Of a stretch of DNA of 54,208 nt, positions 37,361-46,452 are shown piece by piece. Each line of letters begins with the position of its first letter. The first letter of the stretch is position 1. Below the pieces are notes generated by a model. The model made no database searches and was not told the DNA's origin. It was given only the letters and a program-made list of their open reading frames with translations. This DNA comes from Chloroflexota bacterium (GTDB taxonomy: Bacteria; Chloroflexota; Ktedonobacteria; Ktedonobacterales; Ktedonobacteraceae), in NCBI GenBank assembly GCA_902810755.1, contig CADDYT010000027.1, forward strand, positions 1 through 54,208, read 5' to 3'. The position numbers and the translations under genes were made by a program.

Positions 37361-38242
37361 TTAGGGTTTTCGGCCACACACCTGGAGAAGCCACCATATC
37401 CCACAAAATGTTGCTTCTTGAAGCTCTGTCTGCACCTGGGAGCAGAGGTTCTCAAATGCTGATTCCCTCATCACGTCTGTATTCAAGAGCAAAGGTTTGA
37501 CATACTGCATAAAGACCGATACTTGGTGGAGAAAGGCGGCATGCGCGCTTGTGTCGGTTGATACCTCAATGGCGTATGGGGTATGACTGATGTTTTGAAA
37601 TCCCGCTTTCCGTAGCCAATATCCGAGCAGAGGTGTCATGCCCAGGGTACGACGCTCCGCAGAGACTACATTGTACCCCTCGTCCCTCAGCCACTGCGCA
37701 AATATCGTTGCTATTTCTTGCAGGTCGGCAGGAATGAAACTCTGCCCCTTCGCTTGGAGTGCCTGACACAATCGAGCCGTAAGAGCCTCAAAGGCGGCAC
37801 TGTTGGTGATGGGCAATTCCCCTTCCATCCAGCACAGTCTCCCATCAGGGCGGCAAAGGATGAACAAGGAGCGGATCAGGGCCGCATAGTCGATGGTGAG
37901 CAAATGCTCTGCAAGAAAGGTCGTATAAATCACATCGAACGTCGTATGGAAGAAGGAACTCTCGTTGAGGTGACGCAGGTCTCGAACGAGAAAGGCGGCA
38001 TTTTGCACATGCTCTCTCGCGGCCTGCGTGCAGGCTGCGTCAACAAGCTCCTCATTCTCGTCTAGAGCGATGAACTGGACGTGAGGATACTTTTTTGCCA
38101 GGGAGAGAAGCCAGCCCCCTGCTCTACAGCCAACACCGAGGACGTGTTGTGCCTCAGTGAGATCGAATGGTTCTGACAAGAGGACAGCCATTCCTTCCTC
38201 TCCTCCAGGATGCGCCAGATGGTCGCCGTCATGCCGTGCCAT
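37361..38242 (-). CDS. Class I SAM-dependent methyltransferase
   Basis: 293 residues. HVLGVGCRAGGWLLSLAKKYP near residue 33 is motif I and FIALDENEELVDAA motif II; FDVIYTTFLAEHLL occupies motif IV. The remaining half is helical and unlike any substrate-specific family I know. GGAGG precedes the ATG. The acceptor is unknown. Confidence 0.8.
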   Translation of the reverse strand: MARHDGDHLAHPGGEEGMAVLLSEPFDLTEAQHVLGVGCRAGGWLLSLAKKYPHVQFIALDENEELVDAACTQAAREHVQNAAFLVRDLRHLNESSFFHTTFDVIYTTFLAEHLLTIDYAALIRSLFILCRPDGRLCWMEGELPITNSAAFEALTARLCQALQAKGQSFIPADLQEIATIFAQWLRDEGYNVVSAERRTLGMTPLLGYWLRKAGFQNISHTPYAIEVSTDTSAHAAFLHQVSVFMQYVKPLLLNTDVMRESAFENLCSQVQTELQEATFCGIWWLLQVCGRKP

Positions 38243-38295
38243 AGCAAGCCTCCTTGTTCCTCATTACTTTCGCTCCACAGCACAGAGTTCATAGA

Positions 38296-38568
38296 TCATG
38301 CACATTGCCTTCGCGACTCACCGACCATCGCCGCCAATTGTTCGCTGTACTCACTCACACGGCTCATACGAGCATTGGGAAAGGCATGCCGTGCGAATCC
38401 TTGAGCAAAGTCGGTGAGGCCCCGCTCCGCTGCCTCATACTCTAAGGCAATCAGGCGACGCAGACGAGCCACTTCACCCCTCCCCTCTCCATCTTCGCGT
38501 GTATGAACCTGATGTGGCTCGGCATCGGAGAGAGCACACACATCATCCTGGAATGCATCTGTGAGCAT
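38296..38568 (-). CDS. Small conserved-type protein of unknown function
   Basis: 90 residues from ATG 38568, chosen because GGAGG sits eight bases upstream; a longer reading to 38760 lacks a site. The second half (VARLRRLIALEYEAAERGLTDFAQGFARHAF, then NARMSRVSEYSEQLAAMVG) is helical and resembles short proteins that I recall recurring in many copies in Ktedonobacteria. Function unknown. Confidence 0.65.
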   Translation of the reverse strand: MLTDAFQDDVCALSDAEPHQVHTREDGEGRGEVARLRRLIALEYEAAERGLTDFAQGFARHAFPNARMSRVSEYSEQLAAMVGESRRQCA

Positions 38569-38712
38569 GAGATCATCCTCCTTGTTTTCAGCAACACTGT
38601 GCAAATTGTTTTCAGAGGTAGCGATTGTGCTACGCAAAGCAGCATACTTGAGGATGCTCACGCTGATCTGACGAAACTCCACGATGCAGGCATCAAACCT
38701 CACGGCTACCTC

Positions 38713-38741
38713 ACGACAGCACATCAAGGGCATGTTATAAT
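38713..38741 (+). promoter_or_regulatory. Promoter of the BTAD regulator gene
   Basis: ACGACA at 38713-38718 (GACA matches the -35 consensus), 17-base spacer, consensus TATAAT at 38736-38741. Confidence 0.55.
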
Positions 38742-38810
38742 ACAAGGCGCATAGGTTCATTGCTCGATACAGTCGCTATTGGGTGAGAAGGAAAAGGAGC
38801 AAACGTTCAT

Positions 38811-40730
38811 ATGGGTAGCAGAACTGCTGCGGATTATCCACTGCATCCTACTGTGCGTGTTTATCTGTTTGGAGAGTTCATCCTCGAACGGCTTACCCCT
38901 TCTCACGCATCGACCGTCCCCTCAGTCCACTATGAGCTTGTCGCACATGAGGAATGGCAGAGCCGCAGACCGGCCCAGGCGTTGTTCAAAGTGCTGCTGT
39001 GCCGAGCCCGTCGGCGAGCCAGCAGGGATGAACTGTTGGAGGCGCTCTGGCCGCAGGGGGAGAATCTCAACCTCGAACACGCCTTTGATTCGGCCGTGTC
39101 GGTCTTGCGCAAAGTGCTACGAACCGACACGGGGGAAAGCCTGCTGAAAAAGACGCGCAACGGGGGCGTAACCATCTTTAGCTTACCCGATCAGCAGCAA
39201 CTCTGGGTCGATGTCGACGCCTTTGAGCGCTGTATCGAACAGGCCATGCGAGCCGAACGCAGTGGAGAAGATGCGCTTCCTCTCTGGGAAGCGGCTCAGG
39301 AATTAGCGACAGGCGAGTTTTTAGAGGACGACCGCTATAGCTCGTGGGCGCAGGGACGCCGCCAGATTATTGACGCCGCCCGCCACCGCTGCCTACACCG
39401 ACTAGCTGACCTCTACCTGGCAAGGAACATGCCCGATCAGGCTGAGGCTTTGCTCCAGACCTTTCTGATCGACGAACCTACCGACGAAGACGCCTTGTGC
39501 CGCCTGATGCTGCTGCTGCAACAGCAGGGCAGATACCAGGAAGCGCTCACGGTTTATGAGCAGGGCAGAATCGCACTTGAGGAAGATGGTTTGCCATTGG
39601 CAATACGTACCAGAACCCTCGCCGAACACATCCGCCAGCAGCCGCTTCCACAAGAGAGCCGAGCCATCTCCGCATTTCCTGGTTCCCTATGTTCTTCTGT
39701 CCCTGCTCTCCAAAAGGCGCAAGGGGAAATTCCCGTCAGGGCAGATGAGCAACGTCTTCTGTTTCCTGACATGCCTCCTGCGCTTGTGGAGAGTGCGGTG
39801 CTGCAAGCGGCAATGCAGGCCTATGAAGATGTCCTCACGCTCGCATGGGAGGCTTTTTACACCAGCAGCGCCCAGCGGGCGACCAGTACCGTCGAACACT
39901 GGCTGCTGCATCTGACCCAACAGATCAATACGACGCGGGGAATGTCAGACCAACTGATGGCCCTGCGCTGCCGCTTCTTACAGTTGCAAAGTGTCATCGC
40001 CAGAGATCACACCGACTTTCCCAAAGCGCTCAATGCTATCAACGAAGCCATCACGCTGGCCTTCCAGCTCCAGGATGCCGAGCTGGTGGCTTCCTCGCTC
40101 TACCGGCGAGCAAAAGTCTGGGCCGCCCAACAACAATACGACCTCGCCGTCAAAGACCTGGAGGCCGTCTTGCCCTATGCCCGCCGCTCCCGAGATCCGC
40201 TGCGCTGCTATATCGCCATGTTGCTGGCGGAAATGTATTCGCGTCTTGCCCCCGGCGACGCCCGCTACGCGAAGAAAAGCCTGACCCTGCTCGATGAGGT
40301 TGATCGGACCGTGCGTACACATGGCGTTCTGGAAGGCGACGGCAGCTTTGTCAAGGTAGACATTGCCGGTCTGTATATGATTCGCGGCGATGTGCTGGGG
40401 CGCTCAGGCCAAAGAGACGACGCACGGGAGGCCTTTTTGCTGGTACGCAGGAGCTTGCCGAAGGCGTTCACTCGCTGGCAGGGTAATCTATGTATTTCGG
40501 AAGCCCAACTCTCTCTTGCCCAGCGCGACCTAGAGAATAGTTGTCAACTGGCACATGATGCCCTCGATATCTTCCAGGCCACCGACTCTCAGAGTGGAGC
40601 AGCCAAAGTCCGGCGGTTGTACCGCGACCTCTGGCAAGCGTACCCAGCTCATGCTCAGATCAAAGAGCTGGGGGAGCGACTCGACATACAAAGGAGAGAA
40701 CCGTTGACAACAAAAGGGGAGAGACGATGA
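38811..40730 (+). CDS. SARP-like transcriptional activator (winged helix, BTAD, TPR)
   Basis: 639 residues. Residues 15-125 form an OmpR-type winged helix (VRVYLFGEFILER, QALFKVLLCRARRRASRDELLEALWP, then FDSAVSVLRKVLR), followed by the bacterial transcriptional activation domain (WVDVDAFERCIEQA, AATGEFLEDDRYSSW-like text, LYLARNMPDQAEALLQTFLIDEP). The C-terminal 300 residues are TPR-like helices and replace the NB-ARC domain of larger relatives. Proteins of this type activate specialised-metabolite genes. AAAGGAG precedes the ATG. Its stop overlaps the start of the next gene (ATGA), so the two are translationally coupled. Confidence 0.88.
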   Translation: MGSRTAADYPLHPTVRVYLFGEFILERLTPSHASTVPSVHYELVAHEEWQSRRPAQALFKVLLCRARRRASRDELLEALWPQGENLNLEHAFDSAVSVLRKVLRTDTGESLLKKTRNGGVTIFSLPDQQQLWVDVDAFERCIEQAMRAERSGEDALPLWEAAQELATGEFLEDDRYSSWAQGRRQIIDAARHRCLHRLADLYLARNMPDQAEALLQTFLIDEPTDEDALCRLMLLLQQQGRYQEALTVYEQGRIALEEDGLPLAIRTRTLAEHIRQQPLPQESRAISAFPGSLCSSVPALQKAQGEIPVRADEQRLLFPDMPPALVESAVLQAAMQAYEDVLTLAWEAFYTSSAQRATSTVEHWLLHLTQQINTTRGMSDQLMALRCRFLQLQSVIARDHTDFPKALNAINEAITLAFQLQDAELVASSLYRRAKVWAAQQQYDLAVKDLEAVLPYARRSRDPLRCYIAMLLAEMYSRLAPGDARYAKKSLTLLDEVDRTVRTHGVLEGDGSFVKVDIAGLYMIRGDVLGRSGQRDDAREAFLLVRRSLPKAFTRWQGNLCISEAQLSLAQRDLENSCQLAHDALDIFQATDSQSGAAKVRRLYRDLWQAYPAHAQIKELGERLDIQRREPLTTKGERR

Positions 40731-41893
40731 AACAGGGAGCCGACGTCGTCGTTGTGGGAGGTGGAGTGATCGGGTGTGCCATCGCCTACGCGCTACGTAA
40801 ACGGGGCGTGGAGGTCGTGGTTCTGGATCAGGGCGAGATCGGAGCACAGGCCTCCAGCGCGGCGACAGGCATGCTGGCCCCACTCAAGCCCTTCGCCAAA
40901 CCCGGTGACCCTTACACCACCTTATTGCTCTCCAGTCTTGCGCTTTTTCCTACGCTGATCGCAGAACTGGAAGAGGCAAGCGACATCTGTATTGAGTACG
41001 AGCAGACAGGCACACTGCGCGTCATACGCCCAAAGCAGATACCCAGGCTGGAACGCTGGATCGCAACCTGGCGAGAGGCAGGCTTCCAACTGGAATTGCT
41101 CAGGGACGAGCAGGTGCGTCAATGCCAACCAGGGCTTGCCGCTGATATCTCTGCCGTCCTCTCCCACCCGCACGAGTCACAAGTCAACGCACCCCAGTTC
41201 GTCAAGGCGTATTCCCGCGCTGCCCAGAAGGCGGGAGCGATCTTCTCCCCTCAGGAAAAAGTCATTGCTTTCGACCACGATGGTCCAGTCATCAGTGGGG
41301 TCCGTACTGCCCAGGGAAAGGCCATTGCCTGCAAGCAGGTGGTGCTGGCACCCGGAGCCTGGGCGGCACGTTGTGGAGAGCTGCTTGGTTTGCACCTGCC
41401 CGTAAGACCACTGCGTGCTCAAAGTCTGAGGGTGCGACAACCTCACATCCAACTCCAGCATATGCTCTTTGGCGAGGGAGCTTACCTGGCTCCCAAACGT
41501 GATGGCACCATCATCGTTGGAGTCGCAAGAGACGAGGCAGGATTTGATGTGCAGACGACACACGATGGACTGACCTGGTTGCACGGGGTAGCGAAGAGGC
41601 TCGTCCCGGCCCTCGATGAAAGGCCCATCGAGCAGGCATGGGCAGGACTACTGCCAATCACACCTGATGCTCGCCCCATTCTGGGAGCAGCTCCTGACTG
41701 GGAGAATGCGACCCTGGCATGCGGCTATAATGGCTATGGACTGCTGCTCGCTGCCCGTACTGCCGATCTCCTCGTAGAGTACATCCTCACTGATCAAGTG
41801 CCAGAAGCAATACATCCTTTCTCCTTGGAACGCTTCTCCCACCTTGCTCAAAAGAGAACCGAACACGAGCAAAACAACACGGCAGGCAGATGA
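40727..41893 (+). CDS. FAD-dependent amine oxidoreductase (glycine oxidase/ThiO-like)
   Basis: 388 residues. VVVVGGGVIGCAIAYALRKRG near residue 7 is the Rossmann FAD motif, AASSAATGMLAPL the second FAD/substrate segment typical of ThiO and DadA, and GLLPITPDARPILGAAP with CGYNGYGLLLAARTADLL the C-terminal FAD-binding end. The DAO family oxidises glycine, sarcosine or D-amino acids to imines with release of hydrogen peroxide. No thi genes are near, so a role in specialised metabolism under the coupled BTAD regulator is as likely as thiamine synthesis. Confidence 0.88.
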   Translation: MKQGADVVVVGGGVIGCAIAYALRKRGVEVVVLDQGEIGAQASSAATGMLAPLKPFAKPGDPYTTLLLSSLALFPTLIAELEEASDICIEYEQTGTLRVIRPKQIPRLERWIATWREAGFQLELLRDEQVRQCQPGLAADISAVLSHPHESQVNAPQFVKAYSRAAQKAGAIFSPQEKVIAFDHDGPVISGVRTAQGKAIACKQVVLAPGAWAARCGELLGLHLPVRPLRAQSLRVRQPHIQLQHMLFGEGAYLAPKRDGTIIVGVARDEAGFDVQTTHDGLTWLHGVAKRLVPALDERPIEQAWAGLLPITPDARPILGAAPDWENATLACGYNGYGLLLAARTADLLVEYILTDQVPEAIHPFSLERFSHLAQKRTEHEQNNTAGR

Positions 41894-42197
41894 AGTTTTC
41901 TTCGCTCAGCTAGCTAGCGGCCATCTTCCCGATGCATTGACCCTGTTCCCCTCTTTGCCTGTTTCATACCGAGATTGGAGAGATTGAGACGGGAAAGGAC
42001 ATCTCAAGGTCCAAACCTGGGCGGTTCCCAACGTATGGCTCCTGCCTACAAACAGACAGGGAATCGGCTAGCATCAGAGCATGTTCATCACATACCCTGT
42101 GCATCCCACGCTGGGACCGCTGATACTCTGGCATTGGTTCAACACTTCCTTCCCAAGTTTGATCCATCCTACCGCAGGCCACTAAAGGAAGAGACGA
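41894..42197. other. Gap after the oxidoreductase gene
   Basis: No gene supported. A rightward frame begins with a TTG lacking a ribosome site at 41975 and runs across the promoter below; I do not accept it as a gene. Confidence 0.4.
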
Positions 42198-42226
42198 TTG
42201 ACAAGCTTGCCGCCAATGGATATACT
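42198..42226 (+). promoter_or_regulatory. Near-consensus promoter
   Basis: TTGACA at 42198-42203, 17-base spacer, TATACT at 42221-42226. The first plausible gene downstream starts about 470 bases later, so the transcript has a long leader or is itself a small RNA. Confidence 0.7.
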
Positions 42227-42241
42227 TCTCTATGGAACATA

Positions 42242-42256
42242 AGTTCTATTAGAACT
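42242..42256. promoter_or_regulatory. Candidate operator palindrome at the transcription start
   Basis: AGTTCT and AGAACT around ATT, a perfect 15-base inverted repeat about 10 bases after the predicted start point of the promoter at 42198. A repressor here would block transcription. Confidence 0.5.
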
Positions 42257-42700
42257 GGAATATATGAATATTTCTGGTTTTTTCCTAGAAAGAGGTTTTA
42301 CAGATGTAGTACAAGAAAATGACTGTTTTCATGGAGAAATGAGCATTTTGCCAGCAGAAAAACAGAGGAAGGGGAAAGAGCATCAAAACAGATCACAAGC
42401 TCAGTAAAGATTTCCTTTGATCTCTAGAGTAGGTGAGGTCATTCCCGCTTTCTGCTCTTGCTTCGACAGGTAGAACGGGTCAACACGCGGTTCTTTCACA
42501 TGCGCAGGCTTCTGTCGTTCAGGAGGAACACTGACTATCTATTTCACTGCCTGCCCTTCTCCTGGCAAGATGCCTTCTCGTTCTGGGAGATGATCCTCCC
42601 AGATCTCCCCTCTTCACGCCTTCTGGCCGCACACGAATGTTTGGCGAGCCCAGAGTGTGTGCCAGACCGCTATTGCTTTCATCAACCAGGATAGAAAGGA
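42257..42700. other. Leader region before the winged-helix gene
   Basis: AT-rich. AGAAAGAGG precedes an ATG at 42303 that is immediately followed by TAG. A 78-codon frame from a TTG at 42458 has no ribosome site. No gene is accepted here. Confidence 0.4.
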
Positions 42701-43165
42701 GTGTGGCGTTGTATCCCTTTGCATCATAGCAAGGGGATGGCGTTACCTTGCCTAATGAACAGACAGAAAGACGAACAACCGGAGGAAGGCATCTGGTTCT
42801 CTCTGCCAGAACTCTTACCGCCGGATTACCAACTGCGGGTCAACCCGGTTCTGCGAACCGTCTCTCTCTACTGCCAGACAAGCGCCGGGCTCAAGGTCGT
42901 GTTGGAGCGCCAATTTTCTCCCAATGGCATCCGCGTCCTCCTGCCCATCTTGTCCACCTCTCCTCATTACTGTTCTTACGAAACGATCCTGGCCAGTCTC
43001 TTCGAGCTTTCACCGCAAGAAAGCCACAAGATGCTGGAAGAAGACCGAGTCATCTCTATGCGCCCATTGCGCAGAGCTATTGGCAGCATCCGCAAGCAGT
43101 TACGTGACTTTGGCCTCAAAGTGCATTCGTTCAGAGGTTTAGGATATCTCCTCAAAGGGATATAA
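42701..43165 (+). CDS. Winged-helix DNA-binding protein, OmpR-type
   Basis: Up to 154 residues. The last 100 residues read like a trans_reg_C winged helix: GIRVLLPILSTSPHYCSYETILASLF, then MRPLRRAIGSIRKQLRDFGLKVHSFRGLGYLLKGI, where R-G-x-G-Y-x-L is the wing hallmark. There is no receiver domain, so it may act alone or be fed by an unseen signal. The start is uncertain: GTG 42701 follows AGAAAGGA too closely, ATG 42737 follows AAGGGG, ATG 42755 has no site. It lies between the oxidase and the C26 gene and probably regulates the locus. Confidence 0.7.
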   Translation: MWRCIPLHHSKGMALPCLMNRQKDEQPEEGIWFSLPELLPPDYQLRVNPVLRTVSLYCQTSAGLKVVLERQFSPNGIRVLLPILSTSPHYCSYETILASLFELSPQESHKMLEEDRVISMRPLRRAIGSIRKQLRDFGLKVHSFRGLGYLLKGI

Positions 43166-43725
43166 GTCACTGAGGGAGAATGCGCCCACCTCCTGCCACC
43201 TCTTCTCTTCTCGTCCGACACAGGCAATGAAGGAGGTGTGACTCTCTTTTGGCCAAAAAGCTGGAGCATCAAGCAACTTACTTGAGTACGCTCTTGTCTC
43301 GCAGCCACAGCACGCTTTTACTCGCCTGTTGCCTGCCTCAAGGATCGAGACACAGAATGCTTTTTGGGAAGGCGTATTGGCCTTTTCCTCAGACGAACAG
43401 CAGGCCTGAACAAAAACAAGCTTCTTAAGGTGCCAGAATTCTATTCTTGCCTGATAGAACGAAAACGGAAAAGAGGATGGGATGAATCGCTCCTTTTCCA
43501 AAGAGTTCTTCCTGGCAAGATTGAAAAGAGCGCATGGAGGATAAGTAAGACAGTGGCTCATGGGCAAATACACAAAATTGTGAGAATATCTCTCGTCAAA
43601 ACGGTCACTAACGCTGGCTTTTGGGCTCGCTGTTCAGGTACATTTGTTCCAGGATACAGTTGATCCAGGGCGGGACGCAAAAGACGTGTGTTCCGCAAAT
43701 CTGTCTCTCTTTACAGGAGGTGAAT
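43166..43725. other. Gene-free stretch before the C26 gene
   Basis: Several overlapping open frames on both strands but none with start signals or recognisable text. No clear promoter or terminator. Confidence 0.4.
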
Positions 43726-44721
43726 ATGTTATTGGCGCAACAAAGAGGAAGTAAAGATGAACTGGAGACTACCATCGCCAGGCTCATTACCACACCACAG
43801 CATGCCCCTCTTGGGCCTGGCTATCGACCGCTTATTGGTATGCCTGCCTCTCCATCCATACTGGCAGACGGACAATGGCGGGCTATGAGTGCCGATGCCG
43901 CCAGTATCGAGGCCGTCATAGCGGCTGGTGGGGAAGTGCGCCTTATCCCCCTGCGCTTTCCCCATCCAGAAGAAGATGCCATTGAGCTGGTACTGCAAGC
44001 GGTGCTTCCCTTTGATGGCCTGCTTTTCCCCGGCAGCAACAGCGATGTCGATGCCCGCCTCTACAACCAACTCCCCCATCCACAGACAACTCCTGCTGAG
44101 CCACTACTCGACTGGTGGGTCATGCTGATGGCGCTGGTAGCACGTCAGACTCTGACGCCTCTCTTTGCTATTTGCGGCGGGGCGCAACGGCTCAATGTTG
44201 CCTTTGGGGGAACACTTCAGCAGCATCTCGTGGGCCATCGGGCTGAGAACATCGAGGCTTCCAACTGGACGATGCGCTCCCTGGAACTGGACCGTGAAAG
44301 CTTGCACCTCTGCGTGAGGGGAAACCGTCACTGCTCTGCTCCAGATGACCTGTCCTCACTTGAACAGAGCAGTGACATTTGCTGTATGCACCATCAAGCA
44401 CCAGATCAACTGGCAGCGGGTTTTCTCCCCTGGGGTTGGTCGCAAGGGGTCGTCGAGGGCTTTGGCTATCCCGGTCCAGATCCCTGGTTCGCGCTGGCGA
44501 CGCAGTTTCATAGTGAGGCCAGCGTCAACGGCAATGATCCATTGTCCCACGTTCTCTTCCAGACCTTTCTCGCCGCCTGCCGCGCTTACGCAGGCTCCCT
44601 GCGTGACGCATTGAAGACTTCGCGCCTGCGCGACCAGATCTTCAGGCGGCTCTATCGTGATCCCCTCGTGCAACGCTTCCTTCAGGGACCGCTCGTTCCT
44701 CAAGTCAGAAAGAGCGGCTGA
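43726..44721 (+). CDS. Peptidase C26 / class I glutamine-amidotransferase-like protein
   Basis: 331 residues from ATG 43726, preceded by a near-perfect AGGAGGTG. IEAVIAAGGEVRLIPLRFP and FDGLLFPGSNSDVD open the flavodoxin-like fold; LFAICGGAQRLNVAFGGTLQQHL carries the nucleophile Cys150, and ATQFHSEA the His262/Glu264 pair, in the order of gamma-glutamyl-GABA hydrolase (PuuD-like). The nucleophile elbow is C-G-G rather than C-R-G. The last 40 residues (FLAACRAYAGSLRDALKTSRL) form a helical tail that recurs in the MFS transporter at 50903-53113. It may remove a gamma-glutamyl group from an intermediate. Confidence 0.87.
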   Translation: MLLAQQRGSKDELETTIARLITTPQHAPLGPGYRPLIGMPASPSILADGQWRAMSADAASIEAVIAAGGEVRLIPLRFPHPEEDAIELVLQAVLPFDGLLFPGSNSDVDARLYNQLPHPQTTPAEPLLDWWVMLMALVARQTLTPLFAICGGAQRLNVAFGGTLQQHLVGHRAENIEASNWTMRSLELDRESLHLCVRGNRHCSAPDDLSSLEQSSDICCMHHQAPDQLAAGFLPWGWSQGVVEGFGYPGPDPWFALATQFHSEASVNGNDPLSHVLFQTFLAACRAYAGSLRDALKTSRLRDQIFRRLYRDPLVQRFLQGPLVPQVRKSG

Positions 44722-44792
44722 TCAACCGAAGAGACCTCGACCAGGCTTCTCACAAAAATGGCGTCCATTTTTTCCCATAAGAGGATGATACA

Positions 44793-45548
44793 ATGAAAGC
44801 TTCAACGATGATTGCCCAGCCTCTTTCCTGCCTCCAACAAAGCCAGCAGGTTTTTTCTCAACTTCCTCCATTGGAGCGAATATTTGAAACCTGGGTCACA
44901 ACCGGGGTGGGCGAGCCAGAAGCCCTGCTGCATCTGCGAGAACGCTTGCTAGGTGCAGCAACGCTTCCAGGTGCGAGTCTGAGGCTGATCTATGAGATCA
45001 TGACCAGGCAGCTGGAGGCACTGCAAGCCTTTGAGCAACCCTCCACTGCGTTCAGACGCCCCTTGCATCAACGCATTGTTCGGCATGTCGCAACCCAAAG
45101 CGCTACCCAAACACAAGCCGTCCTCCCGCAAGGAGTGCTGGTGCAGAAAACCGTGTCCCTGGAGATCGCCGGAAAACTGATAGTGTGTAGCTCACTCGGC
45201 GACCTGAAGCTGGAACGCCAGCGGGTGCGTGACATTGGAAGAGTCTTCGCTCTTCCCCGCAAAGCCCTCAAGCATGTGACCATCAATCCGAGGACGGTTG
45301 ATCCAGTCGCCGCATTTGGCATGGCAGATGGCATGGTTTCCCCTTTTTTCCACCCCCAACGTCCGTCAAGAGTAGATGCCCTGGTTCTCATCCCCTGGCC
45401 CAGGCTCTGGGAAGATCAGGAAAGAGAGGTGGCCATTTCCCTCTCGCTTTGGGAAAGCCTGTTGCTGCCTGTGCGCTGTCTCCAATCTCTTGTGCGTAGC
45501 TATGCCGCCGCCGCTTACCCTCACATCCCCGTTCTCGAGGTTCCATGA
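44793..45548 (+). CDS. Protein of unknown function in the metabolite locus
   Basis: 251 residues from ATG 44793 with GAGGAT upstream, 71 bases after the C26 gene. No known motif. The first 100 residues look helical; the second half alternates strands and helices (VLVQKTVSLEIAGKLIVCSS, then RVDALVLIPWPRLWEDQEREVAISLSL). No signal peptide or membrane span. Its position suggests a shared transcript with the C26 gene. I recognise no family. Confidence 0.6.
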   Translation: MKASTMIAQPLSCLQQSQQVFSQLPPLERIFETWVTTGVGEPEALLHLRERLLGAATLPGASLRLIYEIMTRQLEALQAFEQPSTAFRRPLHQRIVRHVATQSATQTQAVLPQGVLVQKTVSLEIAGKLIVCSSLGDLKLERQRVRDIGRVFALPRKALKHVTINPRTVDPVAAFGMADGMVSPFFHPQRPSRVDALVLIPWPRLWEDQEREVAISLSLWESLLLPVRCLQSLVRSYAAAAYPHIPVLEVP

Positions 45549-46008
45549 ACGGAACCTTCATCCCCCGTTTTTCCAGGGAAAACTTCTTGCATGCACACGC
45601 CGTGCTAGACGAGAGAGACGGTGCAGCATGCCACCTCCATTGGTTAGCATAAGCAGAACGAGTGCTGTGAGACGACCTGACGACGTCCTGGCAGAAGCCC
45701 CTTTCCCAGGGGTATGGAGTGTCGTCATGGGTATCTGCTGGAACAGATGTCATTACCTCATGGATGACCATCCTGCGCCGCATCCTGGAATTACCACAGG
45801 TCCCTGCTGCGCCAACGAGTGCTTCATGCTCTCTAGCCTCTTCTCTCAGTTGAGTTTGCAAAGGGAAAATCAAGCGGACGAGGGTCAGACACATTTTTGG
45901 CGAGATATGTTGACCGCTGGACACATGTTCAACTGATTTGCTATACTTTGACCGCTCTCAATGGAGCGCCTTTTGCGAGAAAGACCGGATGTCGAGACTG
46001 GAGGAACC
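45549..46008. other. Gene-free stretch
   Basis: Open frames on both strands lack start signals and protein-like text. Nothing else recognised. Confidence 0.4.
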
Positions 46009-46452
46009 ATGAGCTATCAGATCACGATGACCGTCGTCGAGGCACGCCCGACGGCAGTGGTGCCTGCGACAACCACGTGGCAGGAGTTCCCGACGCTATG
46101 GCAGGAACTGAGTGCTGAGGTGTGGGCGTGCCTGCGCGCAGGCGGCATCTCCCGAGGCTGCCGCAATATTATGCTGTACTGGGACGACGTGCCGCACGTC
46201 GAGGTCGGTGTGGAGTTGCTCGTCCCCTGCCCGCTCACCGGACGGGTGGTCGCATCCTCCCTGCCAACGGGGCAGGTGGCGATGACCGTGCATTGGGGAT
46301 CCTATGCAAGGTTAGGGGAGGCACATCGGGCCGTGATTGACTGGTGCGCCGCGCAGGGAAAGCGCAAGACCGGTACGCGATGGGAGGTCTACGGGCCCCA
46401 CAATGACGATCCCGCCAGGGTATGGACCGAGGTCTATTGGCTTCTGGCGTGA
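46009..46452 (+). CDS. GyrI-like / AraC effector-binding-type small-molecule binding protein
   Basis: 147 residues from ATG 46009 (GGAGGA upstream). The order QITMTVVEARPTAVVPATTTWQE, FPTLWQELSAEVWACLR, MLYWDD, VEVGVELLVPCP, then TVHWGSYARLGEAHRAVIDWCAAQG and WEVYGPHN is that of the GyrI-like SHS2 fold, which binds hydrophobic or cationic small molecules and in other proteins is attached to AraC or MerR regulators. Here it stands alone. It could sense or sequester the product of the locus. Confidence 0.8.
   Translation: MSYQITMTVVEARPTAVVPATTTWQEFPTLWQELSAEVWACLRAGGISRGCRNIMLYWDDVPHVEVGVELLVPCPLTGRVVASSLPTGQVAMTVHWGSYARLGEAHRAVIDWCAAQGKRKTGTRWEVYGPHNDDPARVWTEVYWLLA

Noticed and set aside
41975..42322. 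115-codon rightward frame between the oxidoreductase and winged-helix genes
   Set aside because: TTG start without ribosome site; it runs across a near-consensus promoter and palindrome.
42458..42694. 78-codon rightward frame
   Set aside because: TTG start, no ribosome site, no family pattern.
43139..43573. 144-codon leftward frame
   Set aside because: Cys/Ser-rich text without protein-like pattern, overlapping the end of the winged-helix gene; likely a shadow.
45388..45924. 178-codon leftward frame
   Set aside because: Overlaps the well-supported gene at 44793-45548 and lacks start signals.
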